From G963664835 sp963664835 (GTDB lineage Bacteria > Chloroflexota > UBA6077 > FW602-bin22 > JBCLEL01), in the NCBI GenBank assembly GCA_963664835.2, contig CAXXUG010000013.1, positions 248,001 to 312,000 on the forward strand: a stretch of DNA of 64,000 bases, in the 5' to 3' direction. This document shows positions 8,601-17,908 of the stretch, piece after piece (within the stretch, counting starts at the first letter, position 1; each line of letters opens with the position of its first letter). The position numbers and the translations under genes are program-made. The notes under the pieces were generated by a model, which worked only from the letters and a program-made list of their open reading frames with translations, ran no database searches and was not told the DNA's origin.

Positions 8601-9620
8601 ATGAAGATTCTCGGAACCGTCTTGCCTGGAAGGACTGCGATACTGGCCGGATTCCTTGTTTCCGTCCTCGCGATCGGAGGGTGTGGCGGTGCCGAGCCCA
8701 CGCCAACACCAACCAGCCCACCTCCCAGCCCCACGGAGGTGGCCGTCGAGGTCCCAACCGACACGCCGACGCCGCCACCGACCTCTACCTCGACGCAAAC
8801 GCCAACCGCGACAGCCAGCCCCACGTCAACGCCGGCGCCGACGTTCACCTCGACTCAATCTCCAACGGACACGCCGAGCCCTACAAACACTCAAGCTCCG
8901 ACCCTCACGCCAACCCAAGTGCCGACCTCCACGCCAACCCAAGCACCGACCACCGCTCCCAGCCCGACGGCAACCGAGATGGCTGAACCCGAAGAGGAGG
9001 AACCAGTAGAGGAATCATCGGGCCCCTCGGCAAGTGAACTAATCGAGAGCGCGGCCGACCGCTTCAGCGCCGTCCGTTCCGTGAAGTTCGTGGTGGAAGT
9101 CGAAGGCGGCACAATCGATCTTGGCGCTGGGCTTGTGGTGGACAACCTGGAGGGCGTCGTCGCGCACCCGGACCGGGCGCAACTCAAGACGGTTGCAAGC
9201 ACAGCCCAGGGAGCAGTCGAGTTGGAGCTGGTCAAGATAGGCTCTGACCTTCACTTGAAGAATCCGTTCAGCGGGCAATGGCAGGCGGTACCGCCGGGCA
9301 CCAGCCAAATCGAGGCTTTGGACCAATTCGCGGTGGCCGAGGTGTTCAGAGGGGCGAGCGACCTGACGGTTATCGACCGTGAACCGGTAGGTTCCATCGA
9401 TGCATGGCGGTTGCGCGGCACACTGACGCCAGAGGCACTGGTCCCATTGTTGGGGACGGTGCTAGGTGAGGATCTGATCACGTCAGATATTTGGATCGGC
9501 GTCGAAGATCAGCTTCCCCACAAGATACTGCTGTCCGTACCATCGGATGCCGGCGACCCGATGATGGTTCACATATCTCTCTCGGAGTTCGACGCACCGG
9601 TGACGATCGATCCTCCCTGA
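8601..9620 (+). CDS. LppX/LprAFG-type lipoprotein with Pro/Thr-rich linker
   Basis: A 339-residue exported lipoprotein. The N-terminus has a basic start, a hydrophobic stretch (AILAGFLVSVLAI) and a lipobox-like IGGC at about residues 26-29. A long linker dominated by TPTPT, PTST and TQTPT units (about 30-125) ends in an acidic EEEEPVEESS patch. The C-terminal ~200 residues resemble the LppX_LprAFG fold, which carries lipids between membrane and envelope in mycobacteria (SAADRFSAVRSVKFVVEVEGG..., then VDNLEGVVAHPDRAQL). Cell-surface lipid or polymer binding is a reasonable inference. It lies alone and is convergent with the DUF362 gene. Confidence 0.8.
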   Translation: MKILGTVLPGRTAILAGFLVSVLAIGGCGGAEPTPTPTSPPPSPTEVAVEVPTDTPTPPPTSTSTQTPTATASPTSTPAPTFTSTQSPTDTPSPTNTQAPTLTPTQVPTSTPTQAPTTAPSPTATEMAEPEEEEPVEESSGPSASELIESAADRFSAVRSVKFVVEVEGGTIDLGAGLVVDNLEGVVAHPDRAQLKTVASTAQGAVELELVKIGSDLHLKNPFSGQWQAVPPGTSQIEALDQFAVAEVFRGASDLTVIDREPVGSIDAWRLRGTLTPEALVPLLGTVLGEDLITSDIWIGVEDQLPHKILLSVPSDAGDPMMVHISLSEFDAPVTIDPP

Positions 9621-9694
9621 GCCGGCAGAACTCGGCAAACGAGGATCTTAGTAGCCTATGACTTGATGGCTTGGCGGTCGCCCGAGTCGAATCG

Positions 9695-10840
9695 CTAGCC
9701 GGCCCCGCTCTCGTTGTAGCCTGTGACATCGGCTAATGCCGCACCCTGGTTGGCAGTCTGTGGCCCGGGGTAGGTCTGAAACAACTTGCCCCAAGGAGTC
9801 TGCATTGCGGCCGCGACTCTGCGCCGGCCGATGAAACGGTACCAGTAGGCATTGAAATATAGATTCGAGGCCAGGTAGCTCCACGGCTGAATCACCGACC
9901 GTAGAAGGAGCTTTTCCAGCGGCTTGAGCGGACCCCAATATATGAGCTTTTGACCGCGGCTCGCGAAAGTCTCCGCGCTGGCATTGAACCCCCAGTTCAC
10001 GCCAGCAATGTCCGCCCCGACGATCTCGATCTCTCTCGGGTCGCCGCAACCCAACCCTTCCTCATGCGCCATGCGGATGAACGGTACCGACAACGGATCG
10101 ATTCCCATGAGCCGGGCCGATGTGGCGTCGATAGCTACCTGATCGGCGCTCGCCAGCATCACGTTCTTGACGTGGGGCCTCATTGCCCGGGGGCCGGGCC
10201 CCTCGCCGGCGAATGTGCCGTCCATCACCGCGAACAAACCGGGATGAATCTCTTTCTGAATGTTCAGCAGGTCCACCAACGTCTCGTGAATTACCGAGTG
10301 AGTGTAGTGGCGTTTGAAGCCCAAGAGCCCGCCAAACGCGTTCTTCATTGCGCCGGTCAACTGAGTAAAGACGTGGGTCTTGACCGTTGGCAGATGGATT
10401 ATGTTCTTGCCGATCAAGGGCTCGGGTATGCGAATTCCCTCAGGAAAGATGTCCTGAAGGACCCGCATTCGCGCGTTGGGCTCGTAATGGACCCATTTGA
10501 CGGGGGCGTCGTTGAGGTGGACGTTTCGAACGCCGTACCTTTCGACGACCGGCCGGTGCTTATTGTTCACCTCGCCCTCGTGGGCGTCGACTACGACTGT
10601 ACTGTTGTGTGCCGCGACCAGGCGCGTATAGCCATCGGCGGTGAGGGCTCTAATCACTCCCTCCAGCTGCCACGGCGTTGTCGAGCATGCCGGATAGAAA
10701 TGCTGCCAGGAGACGTTTACCTTCAGCACAGTCTCTACGTCGCTGGGCAAATGCTCCTGGTAGCCGGCCATGTGCATCAGCCGGGCGATATCTTCCAGTA
10801 CCGCCTCCGGCGACGTGAACAGTACCGCTACCTTGGACAT
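9695..10840 (-). CDS. DUF362 domain protein
   Basis: A 381-residue protein from ATG 10840, chosen because GGAGG lies 4 bases upstream; the frame extends to 10861. It matches DUF362, seen in VLKVNVSW, the HLPTVKTHVFTQLTGAMKN segment, FGGLLGFKRHYTH, and SADQVAIDATSARLMGID. Many family members carry ferredoxin-type cysteine clusters; I see none here, so this is the cluster-less form. Biochemical function of the family is unknown. The C-terminal ~90 residues contain aromatic, weakly hydrophobic segments (LLRSVIQPWSYLASNLYF) that might contact the membrane. Confidence 0.82.
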   Translation of the reverse strand: MSKVAVLFTSPEAVLEDIARLMHMAGYQEHLPSDVETVLKVNVSWQHFYPACSTTPWQLEGVIRALTADGYTRLVAAHNSTVVVDAHEGEVNNKHRPVVERYGVRNVHLNDAPVKWVHYEPNARMRVLQDIFPEGIRIPEPLIGKNIIHLPTVKTHVFTQLTGAMKNAFGGLLGFKRHYTHSVIHETLVDLLNIQKEIHPGLFAVMDGTFAGEGPGPRAMRPHVKNVMLASADQVAIDATSARLMGIDPLSVPFIRMAHEEGLGCGDPREIEIVGADIAGVNWGFNASAETFASRGQKLIYWGPLKPLEKLLLRSVIQPWSYLASNLYFNAYWYRFIGRRRVAAAMQTPWGKLFQTYPGPQTANQGAALADVTGYNESGAG

Positions 10841-11071
10841 CGGTCCTCCGTTTTCTCGCAATTGTTTCCTGAGCTTACACCTTAGATTCTAGTACGTGTT
10901 CGAAAGGTCTCGCCCGGTTCCATCTTTTTTTGGAACGCGCTCGCTTGCCGTACTGGCTATAGGGAAATCGGCGGCGGCCCCACTGTTGAAGAACGCGGAT
11001 CGAAAGCGCGTGCGCAATATGAGATGCCATCTCGCCCGGCGACCGTCGGTTCGTGCGTCGAACGCCGGCCC

Positions 11072-12250
11072 CTAGGCGGCGGACAGCGAATCCTCCAGGA
11101 TGGAGACCGCCTCGTCCACCTCAGACTCGTTGATTATCAGCGGAGGCACCACGCGAACGGTATTTGGGCCGGTATTGTTCAGAATCAGTCCCTTCGAAAG
11201 AGCAGTCGATACGACCGCGCCGGCGACCTCGTCGTCTAGATCGACGGCGGCCATCAGACCGACTCCCCTGACTGCCGTAACCCGGTCGCTCCGCCCCTTC
11301 AGGTCGTTCAACTTGTCCAGCAGGTAGGCGCCCGTCGCAGCGCTGTTCTCGACCAATTTCTCATTCTTCAGGGCGTCGAATGTCGCGACGCCAGCCGCGC
11401 AGGCCAACGGGTTGCCGCCAAAGGTCGAGCCATGGTCCGATGCAGCCAGGACGCTAACCTCCTCCTTGGACAGGAACGCGCCGATCGGCACGCCGCCGGC
11501 GAGCCCCTTCGCAAGTGTAAACACGTCCGGCTCGACGCCGTAACGCTCATAGCCGAAGAGCGTGCCGGTCCGACCGAGACCTGTCTGAATTTCATCGAGA
11601 ATGAAAAGCAGGTTCTGGCTGTCGCACCACTCACGTACGCCGGCGATGTATTCCTGCTCGCCGATGTGAACCCCGCTCTCTCCCTGAATTACCTCGAGCA
11701 TTACCGCACAGGTGTTGCCGTTGGTCGCACCCTTGATCGCGTCCAGGTCGTTGAAAGGAACGTGGACGAACCCAGTCGGCATTGGCTCGAACGGGCCCTT
11801 CATCTTTGCCTGGCCGGTGGCCGCCACCGTCGCGAGCGTCCGCCCATGGAACGAGTACTCCGCCGAGATGACCTCGAACGCCCCATCGCGGCGCTCCTTG
11901 CCCCACTTGCGCGCCAGCTTGATCGCGCCCTCGTTGGCCTCGGCTCCGGAGTTGCCGAAAAAGATGCGGTCGGCGCAAGAGCTTTCGATCAGTCGTTCCG
12001 CCAACTCCAATTGGGGAACCGTGTAGTACAAGTTGCTGGTGTGGATCAGCTTGGCGGCCTGGCCGCTGATCGCTTCGACCAGAGACGGGTGGCCGTGACC
12101 TAGGATGTTGACGGCGATGCCGCCGACCATATCAAGGTAGAACTTCCCGTCAACATCTTTGACTCGCACCCCCTCGCCCTCGACCAGAATTACCGGCAGG
12201 CGGGCGAATGTCTTCATGTAATACTTCGCTTCGATGTCCACCCAATTCAC
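11072..12250 (-). CDS. argD: Acetylornithine aminotransferase
   Basis: PLP enzyme of 392 residues that converts N-acetylglutamate semialdehyde to N-acetylornithine. It has the class-III aminotransferase series: GNSGAEANEGAIKLARK, the LDEIQTG segment with the PLP-ring aspartate, and the Schiff-base lysine in FTLAKGLAGGVPIGA, plus a THSTFGGNPLA-like SDHGSTFGGNPLACAAG. Start is GTG at 12250 with GGGAGAG five bases upstream. Last gene of the leftward argC-argJ-argB-argD operon; 36 bases separate it from argB. It may also act on succinyldiaminopimelate, as ArgD does in many bacteria. Confidence 0.95.
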   Translation of the reverse strand: MNWVDIEAKYYMKTFARLPVILVEGEGVRVKDVDGKFYLDMVGGIAVNILGHGHPSLVEAISGQAAKLIHTSNLYYTVPQLELAERLIESSCADRIFFGNSGAEANEGAIKLARKWGKERRDGAFEVISAEYSFHGRTLATVAATGQAKMKGPFEPMPTGFVHVPFNDLDAIKGATNGNTCAVMLEVIQGESGVHIGEQEYIAGVREWCDSQNLLFILDEIQTGLGRTGTLFGYERYGVEPDVFTLAKGLAGGVPIGAFLSKEEVSVLAASDHGSTFGGNPLACAAGVATFDALKNEKLVENSAATGAYLLDKLNDLKGRSDRVTAVRGVGLMAAVDLDDEVAGAVVSTALSKGLILNNTGPNTVRVVPPLIINESEVDEAVSILEDSLSAA

Positions 12251-12286
12251 CGTATCTCTCCCTCTTCCTGTCTTATTTCGATTCGG

Positions 12287-13135
12287 TCAACTCTTGGTGA
12301 GCATTGTGCCCACGCCGGAATCAGTAAATAGCTCGTAGATTAACGCATGCTCCTGCCGGCCGTCGATTATGTGTGCCCGCTCGACCTTCTCCAACGCGTT
12401 TACGCAAGCCCGAATTTTCGGGATCATACCGCCCGATATCACGCCGGTTGCTAATAGCTCGGTCGCTGCCTCGACGTTGAGCTGCGAGATCACCTCGCCA
12501 TCTCCTCGCATTACACCCGGAACATCGGTGAGGAATATTAGCTTCTCCGCGCCCATAGCGGTCGCGATTGCAGCGGCGGCCGTATCCCCGTTGATGTTCA
12601 AAGCCTGGAAGTCATCGCCGATTGCGATCGGCGCCACGATCGGGATAAAGCCGGCCTCTTCCAAGTCGGTCAGGGCGGTCAGGTCCACTTTGGTGATCTC
12701 GCCAACGAAACCCAGGCGGGCGTCTTTCTGGCGAGCCTGCAGAATCTGGCCATCGACCCCGCACAGACCGACGGCACGACCGCCGCGTTGAGCAACTTGG
12801 GCGACCAACTCCTTGTTGACCTTGCCGGCGAGAATCATCAACGCCAACTGCATGGCCTCGTCGTCGGTCACCCTCAGCCCATCGACGAATTGCGCCTCCA
12901 AGCCAATCCGCCGCATCCAGGAAGTGATTTCGTTTCCGCCGCCGTGCACCACAATTGCGTTGACGCCCAATCGTTGCAGGGCAACCAGATCGTCCAGGGT
13001 GGTGTCGTGTTGTCCGAGGGTACTTCCGCCCATCTTGACGACTATCGTCTTGTGGAAGTAGCGCTGCAGATATGGCAGCGCCTCCAGCAGGACCTCGGCA
13101 ACCCTCTGATCGTCGGGAAGGGCTGATTCAGCCAT
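12287..13135 (-). CDS. argB: Acetylglutamate kinase
   Basis: Phosphorylates N-acetylglutamate. The 282 residues carry VVKMGGS (phosphate lysine), VVHGGG and a late ANINGDTAAAAIA-type ATP site (LNINGDTAAAAIATAMG). An extra N-terminal helix (RVAEVLLEALPYLQRY) precedes the kinase fold; such a helix marks arginine-sensitive hexameric enzymes, so feedback inhibition by arginine is likely. That fits the ArgJ-based cyclic pathway, where the kinase is the control point. ATG 13135 is preferred over an adjacent upstream TTG. Follows argJ by 22 bases. Confidence 0.95.
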   Translation of the reverse strand: MAESALPDDQRVAEVLLEALPYLQRYFHKTIVVKMGGSTLGQHDTTLDDLVALQRLGVNAIVVHGGGNEITSWMRRIGLEAQFVDGLRVTDDEAMQLALMILAGKVNKELVAQVAQRGGRAVGLCGVDGQILQARQKDARLGFVGEITKVDLTALTDLEEAGFIPIVAPIAIGDDFQALNINGDTAAAAIATAMGAEKLIFLTDVPGVMRGDGEVISQLNVEAATELLATGVISGGMIPKIRACVNALEKVERAHIIDGRQEHALIYELFTDSGVGTMLTKS

Positions 13136-13157
13136 CAATCATCAATCCGCAGGGCGC

Positions 13158-14366
13158 TCAGGTCGTGTAGTCCGCGTTGATGTGTACGTACTCCTCGCTG
13201 AGGTCGCATCCCCAGGCCAGTGCTTCGGCATCACCCAGATGGAGATTTACTCCCATGGAGACGTCAGGGCCGGCCAGCTGGGCCGATGCGGCACCCGCAT
13301 CGAAAGGCTGAATTTCACCATCGATCATCAGTGCGACATTGCCAACCGATATGTCCACTCGACTCTGATCGACCTCGGCGCCGGAGTAGCCGACCGCGCA
13401 GATAATCCGGCCCCAGTTTGGATCGCTGCCGTGAACCGCCGCCTTGACCAGGCTGGATGACACTACGCTTCGGGCAGCGACCTTGGCATCATCCGCCGAT
13501 AGCGCCCCCGAGACCCGCACCTCGATCAACCGGGTGGCTCCTTCTCCGTCTCGAGCTATGGCCTTGGCCAACTCGACGCAGACCGCCGTCAGCGCCCGCT
13601 CGAAATCGTGCCCCTCCTGGGTGCCCTCGACTATCGGAGGGTTGTTTGCCTTTCCGTTCGCCAAGAGGACCAAGGTGTCGTTCGTGCTGTTGTCTCCGTC
13701 TACGCTGATGAGATTGAAAGAGTTGTCGGCCGCCCGCGCAATCGCCTGTTGGGCGAAGCCGGGCGCCAGAGCCGCGTCCGTGGCTACAAAACTCAGCATC
13801 GTCGCCAAATTGGGATGGATCATGCCGGATCCCTTGCTGATTCCGCCGATGTTGATCGTGTGGCCGGCACTGCCGTATCGCACCGCCGCCATCTTGGGTT
13901 GCAAGTCGGTTGTCATGATCGCGCGCGCGGAGTCGGCTCCTCCATCGTCGTTCAGCTCAATGGACCGCAGCCCGGTCCTCAGTTTCTCCATTGGCAGTTG
14001 CACGCCAATCACGCCAGTGGACGCAACCAAAACCTCATCGACGTCAAGCCCGAACTTCTCGGCCACTAGCTCGGTTGTCTCAAGTGCATCTTGATGTCCC
14101 CGCTTGCCGGTGCAGGCATTGGCATTTCCGCTGTTGACGACGATCGCCTGGACCGACCCCCCTGCGAGACGCTGTTGCGAGAGCAAAAGCGGTGCAGCCT
14201 TGACCTTGTTCGTGGTAAAAACGCCCCCGGCTTCGCAGGGATTCTCGGATGCGATCACGCAAAGATCGAGCCCGCTGGTCTTAATGCCGCAAAACGCAGA
14301 GCCGGCCGCGAACCCGGCCGGTGTGGTGATGCTCCCGCCTGGTACGAACTCGAAATGGTCCGTCAA
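13158..14366 (-). CDS. argJ: Bifunctional ornithine acetyltransferase/N-acetylglutamate synthase
   Basis: ArgJ transfers acetyl from N-acetylornithine to glutamate, closing the acetyl cycle. I start at TTG 14366 because GGAGG lies 5 bases before it; this gives 402 residues, the usual length, whereas the frame could extend to 14456. The autocleavage site is visible in GSGMIHPNLATMLSF, where Thr becomes the nucleophile of the beta chain. Other family marks are VNSGNANACTG and SDPNWGRIICAVGYSG. It sits between argC (175 bases upstream) and argB. Confidence 0.95.
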   Translation of the reverse strand: MTDHFEFVPGGSITTPAGFAAGSAFCGIKTSGLDLCVIASENPCEAGGVFTTNKVKAAPLLLSQQRLAGGSVQAIVVNSGNANACTGKRGHQDALETTELVAEKFGLDVDEVLVASTGVIGVQLPMEKLRTGLRSIELNDDGGADSARAIMTTDLQPKMAAVRYGSAGHTINIGGISKGSGMIHPNLATMLSFVATDAALAPGFAQQAIARAADNSFNLISVDGDNSTNDTLVLLANGKANNPPIVEGTQEGHDFERALTAVCVELAKAIARDGEGATRLIEVRVSGALSADDAKVAARSVVSSSLVKAAVHGSDPNWGRIICAVGYSGAEVDQSRVDISVGNVALMIDGEIQPFDAGAASAQLAGPDVSMGVNLHLGDAEALAWGCDLSEEYVHINADYTT

Positions 14367-14541
14367 TTTGTCCTCCAAGTTTCGAGAGAGATTGTCACGC
14401 TGGATTCGTCCTGTCGTCCGTTCTCGGAACGCTAGCGAAGGTAATGATAAGGGCAAAGCGGGTCGTTCTCAACCCGCGGCCACGTCAACTCGAAGTCGCC
14501 CAAACGCCCCCAAGCAGCGGCCCGGTCGCCGGCGGACGGAT

Positions 14542-15570
14542 TCAGGGGTATATTGCAGTCTGACTCAGACCGGCCGTTTCGTCCAGACCGAACATCACGT
14601 TCATATTCTGTATCGCCTGGCCGGAAGCGCCCTTGACGAGATTGTCGATCGCGGCGATCACCAGCAGCCTTCCCGTCCGCGAGTCTATCGTAGGATGGAC
14701 CAAGCACATGTTGGATCCCCAAACTTGCTTCGTGCGAGGAGGTTGGTCAACGACGCGCACGAACGGCGCGTCCTTGTAAAAGTCCCTGTACATGGACTCG
14801 ATGTCCCTCGTCGCCAAGGGCTGCTCGAGGCGAGCGTACACCGTCGTGAGGATGCCCCTCGTCATGGGCACGAGATGGGGTACAAATGTGATACTTAGAT
14901 CCGGACGGCGCCCGTCCGCCTTGCGCCTCAGCTCTCCCAACTCCTGCTCGATCTCCGGCAGGTGCCGATGGCCGCCGAGCCCATAGGCGTGGCAGTTCTC
15001 GTTCACCTCGGAATAGTGGTTCGTTAGCGTCAGCGACCGCCCGCCGCCGGAGACTCCGGACTTCGAATCGACGATTACGTCCGGCGCAGTCAAATTTGCG
15101 ACCGGCGCCAGCGCCAGGATCGCGCCGGTTGGGTAACAACCTGGGTTCGCGACGATCCGGGAGGACTTAACGTCCTCGGCATGAAGCTCGGGGAGTCCGT
15201 ACACCGCGTCGGCCAATAGGTCCTTTGCCGGATGGGCCGTCTTGTACCAGCTCTCGTAAGAGGCCGCGTCGTGCAGGCGGAAATCTGCGCTGATATCGAC
15301 TACTCTCGCACCATTATTGAGCAACTCCGGGACTACCGCGGCGGCAGCCGTGTGGGGAAGCGCGACAAATGCGACGTCGGCGGATTCGCCGATCTCCGCC
15401 ACGATCTCGAGGTCGATGTCCGCGAGATGAGGGAACACTTCGGGCAGCCGCTCGCCGGCCCTGCTGCGTCCTGTGATTTCGGTGATCTCGACGTTCGGAT
15501 GCCGAGCAAGAAGACGGGCCAACTCGACGCCGGCATAGCCTGTTACGTTCACGATTGCGGCCTTGACCAA
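14542..15570 (-). CDS. argC: N-acetyl-gamma-glutamyl-phosphate reductase
   Basis: NADPH-dependent reductase of 342 residues making N-acetylglutamate semialdehyde. TTG 15570 is chosen as start because AGGAGG lies 7 bases upstream and it gives the expected MVKAAIVNVTGYAG N-terminus; the frame extends to 15648. The catalytic cysteine is in VANPGCYPTGA, with SGVSGGGR and HRHLPEIEQEL further on. First gene of the argCJBD operon. A perfect TATAAT lies on this strand at 15609-15604. Confidence 0.95.
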   Translation of the reverse strand: MVKAAIVNVTGYAGVELARLLARHPNVEITEITGRSRAGERLPEVFPHLADIDLEIVAEIGESADVAFVALPHTAAAAVVPELLNNGARVVDISADFRLHDAASYESWYKTAHPAKDLLADAVYGLPELHAEDVKSSRIVANPGCYPTGAILALAPVANLTAPDVIVDSKSGVSGGGRSLTLTNHYSEVNENCHAYGLGGHRHLPEIEQELGELRRKADGRRPDLSITFVPHLVPMTRGILTTVYARLEQPLATRDIESMYRDFYKDAPFVRVVDQPPRTKQVWGSNMCLVHPTIDSRTGRLLVIAAIDNLVKGASGQAIQNMNVMFGLDETAGLSQTAIYP

Positions 15571-15603
15571 TCCCAACCCTCCTGGTTCGGTTTCTTCGCA
15601 GCG

Positions 15604-15609
15604 ATTATA
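15604..15609 (-). promoter_or_regulatory. Candidate -10 element for the arg operon
   Basis: Reading the minus strand, TATAAT sits 34 bases before the argC start, preceded by TTG. No good -35 hexamer is seen at 16-18 bases. No obvious ArgR operator palindrome was recognised in the 15571-15827 divergent spacer. On the plus strand a TATACT at 15686-15691 could serve the M50 protease gene. Confidence 0.45.
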
Positions 15610-15827
15610 CAACCCATCAGAAGCGCGGCGCGGATATGCGTGCGCCAATGTAGCCGGCGCCGGGCGGACGCTTTCGGCGCTAGACTATACTTAACAAGAT
15701 TGAACCGGAATCTATCCGCGGGCCGACGGACAGTTCGCCGAGTAGGTTGTCCCCGCCTCGCGTGAACCCAATCCGCCGCCCTTGTCCGCATGCGGCCCGG
15801 CCCAACATTTACCGAACGGAGTCAAGC

Positions 15828-16454
15828 TTGGCGCTGCTTCAAGACCCCCTGGCAATGATTTTCTTCGCGGTGGCTTTGATTGCCGCCTTGACGGTCCACG
15901 AGTTCAGCCACGCCTATGTGGCCAACTACCTCGGCGACGACACCGCCCGGCTGCAAGGTCGGATCTCCCTCAATCCCCTTAGACACCTCGATCCGGCCGG
16001 CACTCTGATGATAGTCATAGCATCCCTAATTGGCATCGGAATCGGTTGGGGCAAGCCTGTGCCGGTAAATCCTTATCGACTTCGCATGGACCCCCGAGCT
16101 GGTATGGCGGTCGTAGCCGCGGCCGGCCCCATCTCCAACATATTGCAAGCGGCCGTCGGCTCGGTCCTTTTGCAGTCCGGCATTTTTTCGTCGTCGGCGA
16201 TTTCACATCTCATCCTGACTATTATCGTAGTCAACGTTTCGCTTGCCGTTTTCAATATGCTCCCGATCTCCCCACTGGACGGCTTCCGAGTATTGGTGGG
16301 AATTCTGCCCAGTGACTTGGCAAACTTGCTGGCGAAGCTCGCTCCTTTCGGTCCCGGTCTGCTAATTCTCTTGGTATTTGTTTTGCCGGGACTGCTGTGG
16401 GCATACTTAGACTGGCTCAGAGTGCCGATTTTGCGGCTAATGCTTGGCTCCTGA
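15828..16454 (+). CDS. Site-2 protease-family (M50) membrane metalloprotease
   Basis: A 208-residue integral membrane zinc protease. The HExxH motif is in TVHEFSHAYVAN within the first membrane segment, followed by the family's GDDTARLQGRISLNPLRHLDP stretch in parts, and the second metal-ligand region in NMLPISPLDGFRVL. About five hydrophobic segments are present. No PDZ or CBS domain, so it belongs to the short form, whose substrates are mostly unknown. TTG 15828 is preferred since GGAG lies 6 bases before it; the frame runs back to 15747. It overlaps the next gene slightly. Confidence 0.88.
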   Translation: MALLQDPLAMIFFAVALIAALTVHEFSHAYVANYLGDDTARLQGRISLNPLRHLDPAGTLMIVIASLIGIGIGWGKPVPVNPYRLRMDPRAGMAVVAAAGPISNILQAAVGSVLLQSGIFSSSAISHLILTIIVVNVSLAVFNMLPISPLDGFRVLVGILPSDLANLLAKLAPFGPGLLILLVFVLPGLLWAYLDWLRVPILRLMLGS

Positions 16455-16971
16455 ATTGATCCTGAGCCGGCTGCTGAACTCGACAAGACGAATCGGCCAA
16501 TTCTGGCGAGTCGTTAGGCCACCTGTCGCCCCGCCGGACACTCAGATATCGCAACTCCTCAGCTCCCCTGCCGAGGTCGCACTATTTCGATTGATGCCGA
16601 CTGCCGATCAGGTTCACTCGATAGAGGTGCTGAACAGACTGATTTCGGACGGAGTACGCGACCAAGACTTGCTCAAGGCCGCCTTACTGCACGACGCCGG
16701 CAAGTCGTTGGCGAACCCGAACGTCTTCATCAGGGTTGCGAGGGTCATCTTGGAGTCACTCTGGCCGGCCGGCTGGCTCCGGCTTTCCGCTCAGTGCGGG
16801 AGGAGTCACTGGCGTTATCCGTTCTATGTCCTGGCCCATCACGCGGAGCTCGGAGCGGACCTGGTGCAGCAATCCGGCGCCGGCCCCGGAGTAGTGGATA
16901 TCGTCCGGAACCATGGCGCCGGAAATCCAGGTCCCGTCCGGGTTCTCGACAGGTATGACGATTTGGGTTAA
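16444..16971 (+). CDS. HD-domain protein
   Basis: A 175-residue protein with an HD phosphohydrolase core: the paired AALLHDAGK (residues ~80-88) and a later HH in VLAHHAELGADLVQQ, then IVRNHG. These fit a metal-dependent phosphodiesterase or nucleotidase, small relative of the HDIG and PgpH types. The TTG at 16444 overlaps the M50 stop; a later start is possible, since no strong ribosome site precedes 16444. The conserved core begins after residue ~45. Substrate unknown. Confidence 0.72.
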   Translation: MAPELILSRLLNSTRRIGQFWRVVRPPVAPPDTQISQLLSSPAEVALFRLMPTADQVHSIEVLNRLISDGVRDQDLLKAALLHDAGKSLANPNVFIRVARVILESLWPAGWLRLSAQCGRSHWRYPFYVLAHHAELGADLVQQSGAGPGVVDIVRNHGAGNPGPVRVLDRYDDLG

Positions 16972-17127
16972 GGTAATTTTGGTTTCCGTAGCGGCCCCGC
17001 GAGATCGATGGACCGCTAGTCGATGCCCGCCGGCCTCAAACTCCGGTTGGCCGGCCCGCGCGACGCTCCTCGCGACCGCATCGAACGTGAATACCGCAAC
17101 GCTAGTGCAAAATCTGGAGGTTCTGGG

Positions 17128-17838
17128 ATGGCAAGTCGTCGTAAAGGTGTTCCCCTGATCTGGTTGGCTGGCGATCCCGACGATTTGGGACCGAGGCTCG
17201 ACATGGGCTGCGCCGGAATAGTGACAAATACCGTCGTGCTGCGCCAACTTTGCGAGAAATACGGCACCACCGAGAAACTGGCGCGGGCGTACTGCGAGAT
17301 CACCGATCTTCCCGTCGTGATGGAAATCGACGGCGAAACGACCGAAGAGCTCATAGAAGCCGCGGACGCGTTCCTATCAATAGGCCCACAGATTGCGATA
17401 AAGATTCCGATGACCGGTCACGGTATGAGGGCGTTGCGCCAGCTATCGGACCGAGGCGTCGAGACGATGACGACAACCGTATTCTCGGCCAGCCAAGCCG
17501 CCGCCGCCGCACAGGCCGGCACCACTCACGTCCTCATTTTCTGCGAGCCGATGCTCGGCCAGGGCGCCGATCCATTCCAACTCATCCGCGAGGTGAGGGA
17601 GATGTTCAACCACTGGGAGGACGCTCCCTACGTTACCGCAGCTCTGGTTCGCACTCGATCGACCGCCGAGCACGCGCTGCGAGCCGGCGCCGAAGGCGTG
17701 ATCATCTTCGACAGCGTTTTCGATGAAATGCTCGAGCATCCGAGCACGACCGAGTGGAACGAGACCTTCCGCGTTAAGTGGGAAGAGATGCACCACGACG
17801 GCCAGATCGAGTTCTTGAGGACGCCGGCCACCGTCTAG
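17128..17838 (+). CDS. Transaldolase/fructose-6-phosphate aldolase-like protein
   Basis: A 236-residue TIM-barrel aldolase of the TalC/FSA size class. The Schiff-base lysine is in QIAIKIPMT, preceded by the early SGCTTNPT-equivalent segment DMGCAGIVTNTVVL and followed by VETMTTTVFSASQA. ATG 17128 has GGAGG 7 bases upstream; the open frame extends to 17023 but the extra part looks non-coding. The N-terminus is longer and the usual DTAN motif is replaced by IWLAGD, so a divergent substrate is likely. It would act on sugar phosphates or related aldols. Confidence 0.78.
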   Translation: MASRRKGVPLIWLAGDPDDLGPRLDMGCAGIVTNTVVLRQLCEKYGTTEKLARAYCEITDLPVVMEIDGETTEELIEAADAFLSIGPQIAIKIPMTGHGMRALRQLSDRGVETMTTTVFSASQAAAAAQAGTTHVLIFCEPMLGQGADPFQLIREVREMFNHWEDAPYVTAALVRTRSTAEHALRAGAEGVIIFDSVFDEMLEHPSTTEWNETFRVKWEEMHHDGQIEFLRTPATV

Positions 17839-17908
17839 AGGCCCTTGCCCGTCCCCTGACATCATTTGCGACAACCTGCGAGTCAGGCCCTGCGCGGTAC
17901 GTTCGCGT